Positions 62,273-64,000 of a DNA stretch of 64,000 nucleotides are shown here, piece after piece. A program made the position numbers and the translations under genes. Every line of letters begins with the position of its first letter. Within the stretch, counting starts at the first letter, position 1. A model generated the notes under the pieces. It was not told the origin of the DNA. It saw only the letters and a program-made list of their open reading frames with translations, and did not search any database. Source of the stretch: Pyrobaculum ferrireducens (GTDB taxonomy: Archaea; Thermoproteota; Thermoprotei; Thermoproteales; Thermoproteaceae); NCBI RefSeq assembly GCF_000234805.1, contig NC_016645.1, positions 2,332,391 to 2,396,390 of the forward strand, in the 5' to 3' direction.

Positions 62273-62780
62273 AACAGTCTGGATAGATCGTTTTTATATA
62301 TTTTGTTGTCGTAACTAAGTACAACTACTGTTCTACGCCCTTTACTAAAAATAGTGATTTTAGATCTCGCTTCATGCCTGTGGAGGTGCTTAGTAGCTAC
62401 CTTAACCCCACCCACACCGAGAAAGCACGATGTCGCCAGCACTACCCCTATACATACTCGTAACTATGCTCACAAGGCACAACAGTTAATACATTATATA
62501 ACACGCTACCCGTAATTAAAGACTATTCCGAGATAGGCTAAGATGACTAAATAAGTACATACTCTAAATTGTGTAACAGCAAACTCTTAAAAAGCGAGAT
62601 ATATCCAAGCACCGGAACTGGGATAAGGTAGCCTTTGCATGGACTCTGTACGCTTTCTCGCCGCATCGCTAAAGCTCATAGAATAATAGAGCTCAGTATA
62701 TGTAGTGAGGTAACCGTTGTCATGAAATATGTAGATTTTGTAGCTCAGAAAAAGTTAAATAGTTAAATTAGCAAGGAGAT
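62273..62780. other. 508-base AT-rich spacer, no gene seen
   Basis: Short open frames only. Promoters for both flanking genes are at its ends: a minus-strand TATA near 62298 and AGTTAAATA near 62753-62761. Confidence 0.4.
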
Positions 62781-64000
62781 ATGGGAAGGGTTGCCGTGCT
62801 ATTGCTACTACTGGTTGTGCTAGCTTTTTCACAACAAGCGTCTCCGCAGAATCAGCTTGGACCCTCACTAAATTGGGTCGTCGAGTCAAATCCATCGGAT
62901 AAAGATGATGGCGCATTGGGCATCTGCCACGGAGATGAATATCTGTATATTGTTGGATACGACGAGGCGCCAGGCGACGCAGAGTGGCGAATTGAGATGA
63001 GGGATAAGAAGAGCGGGAGATTAGTAAAGATGTGGATATACAACCCCAGCAAGGGGGAAGATAAACTGAGTGATTGTGTAGTCATCGGCGATAGGTTGTA
63101 CGTCGTGGGCTCTGACGTAACACCGGGCAACGCCGAGTGGGCTATTCTGATCTTTGACCTTAACTTGACCCTTCTTAGGTTAGAGAGATCAAATCCGTCA
63201 AGGGGGTGGGACAGGGCAGAGAGGGTGACTACAGACGGCAAGCATCTCTACATAGCAGGGGAAGAGGATGGCGTTTGGTGGCGCGTAGAGAAAAGAACCC
63301 TAAACCTCTCGTTAGTCAAGACGTATACGTCTAGACGCGCAGAAGGCTCTATGACGGGCATCGGAATAAACCCGGTTACTGGGCGTATATGGGCTGTGGG
63401 CTTTGTAATTACTGATAAGGGACTTGTAGGTAGAATCGAAATCCTTACAAGTGACTTAAATCTTAGTAACTGGTTTGGAGTGCTGGAGTACATACCGGAG
63501 GGTGTAGTTTTTGATAGTGAGGGTAATAGCTATGTGTATGGCGCGTTTGCCATTTTGAAATTCAGCTCAAAGAGCGAGTTGCTCGCGTACAGACCGGATG
63601 AGCCGGCTTTTGCAAGTGTGGTAGTAGGCAAGCGACTATATTCACTAGACTTTGATGTGTTGAATATGAGGGAGTTGAACTATTTGCTTCCCTTAGGCAA
63701 GAACGTTACTATTTTTGCTAATGTCTCTAATATAAGTCCTATGTGGAAGGCTGTCTTTGATGGCTATAGCATCTATCTGGCTGGCACTATAAATAGGACC
63801 AATGACCATAGATGGTTAATTGCCTCGGTTTCTGTGCCAGTCGTTGTGAATATAATTGAGATTGATGGGTTTGGGCGACTTCGCGACTGGGGGATCGAGG
63901 TGGTAAACTCGACTGGGGGCGTGGTGGCGCGTGGCCGTGGGAACGTCACCGTTGAGCTTCTCAGCGGGAGGACGTATGTCGCAAAGGTGGAAGGCCTCGG
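62781..64000 (+). CDS. Exported beta-propeller-like protein (3' end outside window)
   Basis: From ATG 62781, preceded by AAGGAGAT, the frame stays open for 406 codons to the window edge. It has a signal peptide (VAVLLLLLVVLAFSQQ) and about six repeats of ~50 residues with cores such as DEYLYIVGYDEAPGDAEWRI, DRLYVVGSDVTPGNAEWAIL and KHLYIAGEEDGVWWRVEKR, the pattern of propeller blades. Near the visible end (~residue 360 on) an Ig/CNA-like segment starts (VNIIEIDGFGRLRDWGIEVV, GRTYVAKVEG). Function unknown; a cell-surface binding protein is likely. AT-rich at first, GC-rich at the end. Confidence 0.75.
   Translation, partial: MGRVAVLLLLLVVLAFSQQASPQNQLGPSLNWVVESNPSDKDDGALGICHGDEYLYIVGYDEAPGDAEWRIEMRDKKSGRLVKMWIYNPSKGEDKLSDCVVIGDRLYVVGSDVTPGNAEWAILIFDLNLTLLRLERSNPSRGWDRAERVTTDGKHLYIAGEEDGVWWRVEKRTLNLSLVKTYTSRRAEGSMTGIGINPVTGRIWAVGFVITDKGLVGRIEILTSDLNLSNWFGVLEYIPEGVVFDSEGNSYVYGAFAILKFSSKSELLAYRPDEPAFASVVVGKRLYSLDFDVLNMRELNYLLPLGKNVTIFANVSNISPMWKAVFDGYSIYLAGTINRTNDHRWLIASVSVPVVVNIIEIDGFGRLRDWGIEVVNSTGGVVARGRGNVTVELLSGRTYVAKVEGL

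Overview
The window is a stretch of a hyperthermophilic crenarchaeal chromosome, most probably a Pyrobaculum or close Thermoproteales relative. The reasons are the GC-rich, tightly packed genes; TATA boxes centred about 22-26 bases upstream of start codons (leaderless transcripts); a stand-alone aIF5B, archaeal S6e and archaeal-length triosephosphate isomerase; tRNA genes with short introns at non-canonical positions; and a giant protein whose last ~600 residues look like the Pyrobaculum PaRep2b family. Species cannot be decided from the sequence alone.

Layout. 1-3090: the end of a RadA/RecA-like ATPase, two unrecognised genes, and two separate arrays of phased inverted repeats (897-1150, ~69 bp period; 2765-3031, 31-32 bp period). 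3091-18424: a translationally coupled operon of a VirB2-like pilin candidate, a VirB6/CedA-like polytopic membrane protein and one uninterrupted 4,642-codon gene, which together suggest a Ted/Ced-type DNA-exchange or secretion machine with a giant membrane component. 18651-29580: mostly housekeeping genes (tpiA, rpS6e, an Lrp ligand-binding domain, tRNA-Leu, aIF5B, a CBS protein, a geranylgeranyl reductase-like flavoprotein, a presenilin-type GxGD protease, translin), interrupted by an ATPase plus frameshifted TOPRIM pair.

30430-38180 is an accessory island. Four copies of a 15 bp palindrome (AATACGATTCGTATT, or its complement with the central base inverted) sit at fixed positions upstream of TATA boxes. 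They control operons for exported or anchored proteins: a trypsin-like serine protease, homologous membrane-anchored ectodomains, small secreted proteins and a winged-helix regulator. A degenerate TnpB-type transposase lies in the middle. 38547-41357: a 35-residue GatC candidate, GatA, a metallo-beta-lactamase (MBL) fold hydrolase and a Panacea/SocA-like protein. 41714-46529: two adjacent genes of unusual design, an HExxH metallopeptidase fused to two Cdc48-type N domains and a transmembrane CAP-domain protein; both seem to carry the same helical N-terminal module.

47663-50920: tRNA-Glu with a 42-base intron, an AT-rich membrane protein coupled to a phospholipase C-like gene, a strongly folded candidate non-coding RNA, and a tyrosine-phosphatase-type protein. 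50958-59282: an ABC importer, a thioredoxin-CcdA fusion, a glyoxalase II-like hydrolase, a FAD oxidoreductase, a small ribbon-helix-helix protein, an EamA transporter and the divergent tatA/tatC pair. 59349-64000: unrecognised proteins, a SecB-like candidate, a coiled-coil membrane protein and an exported beta-propeller cut by the window end.

Many starts were chosen by the distance from a visible TATA box rather than by a Shine-Dalgarno site. Family names come from motif recognition; no database search was run.
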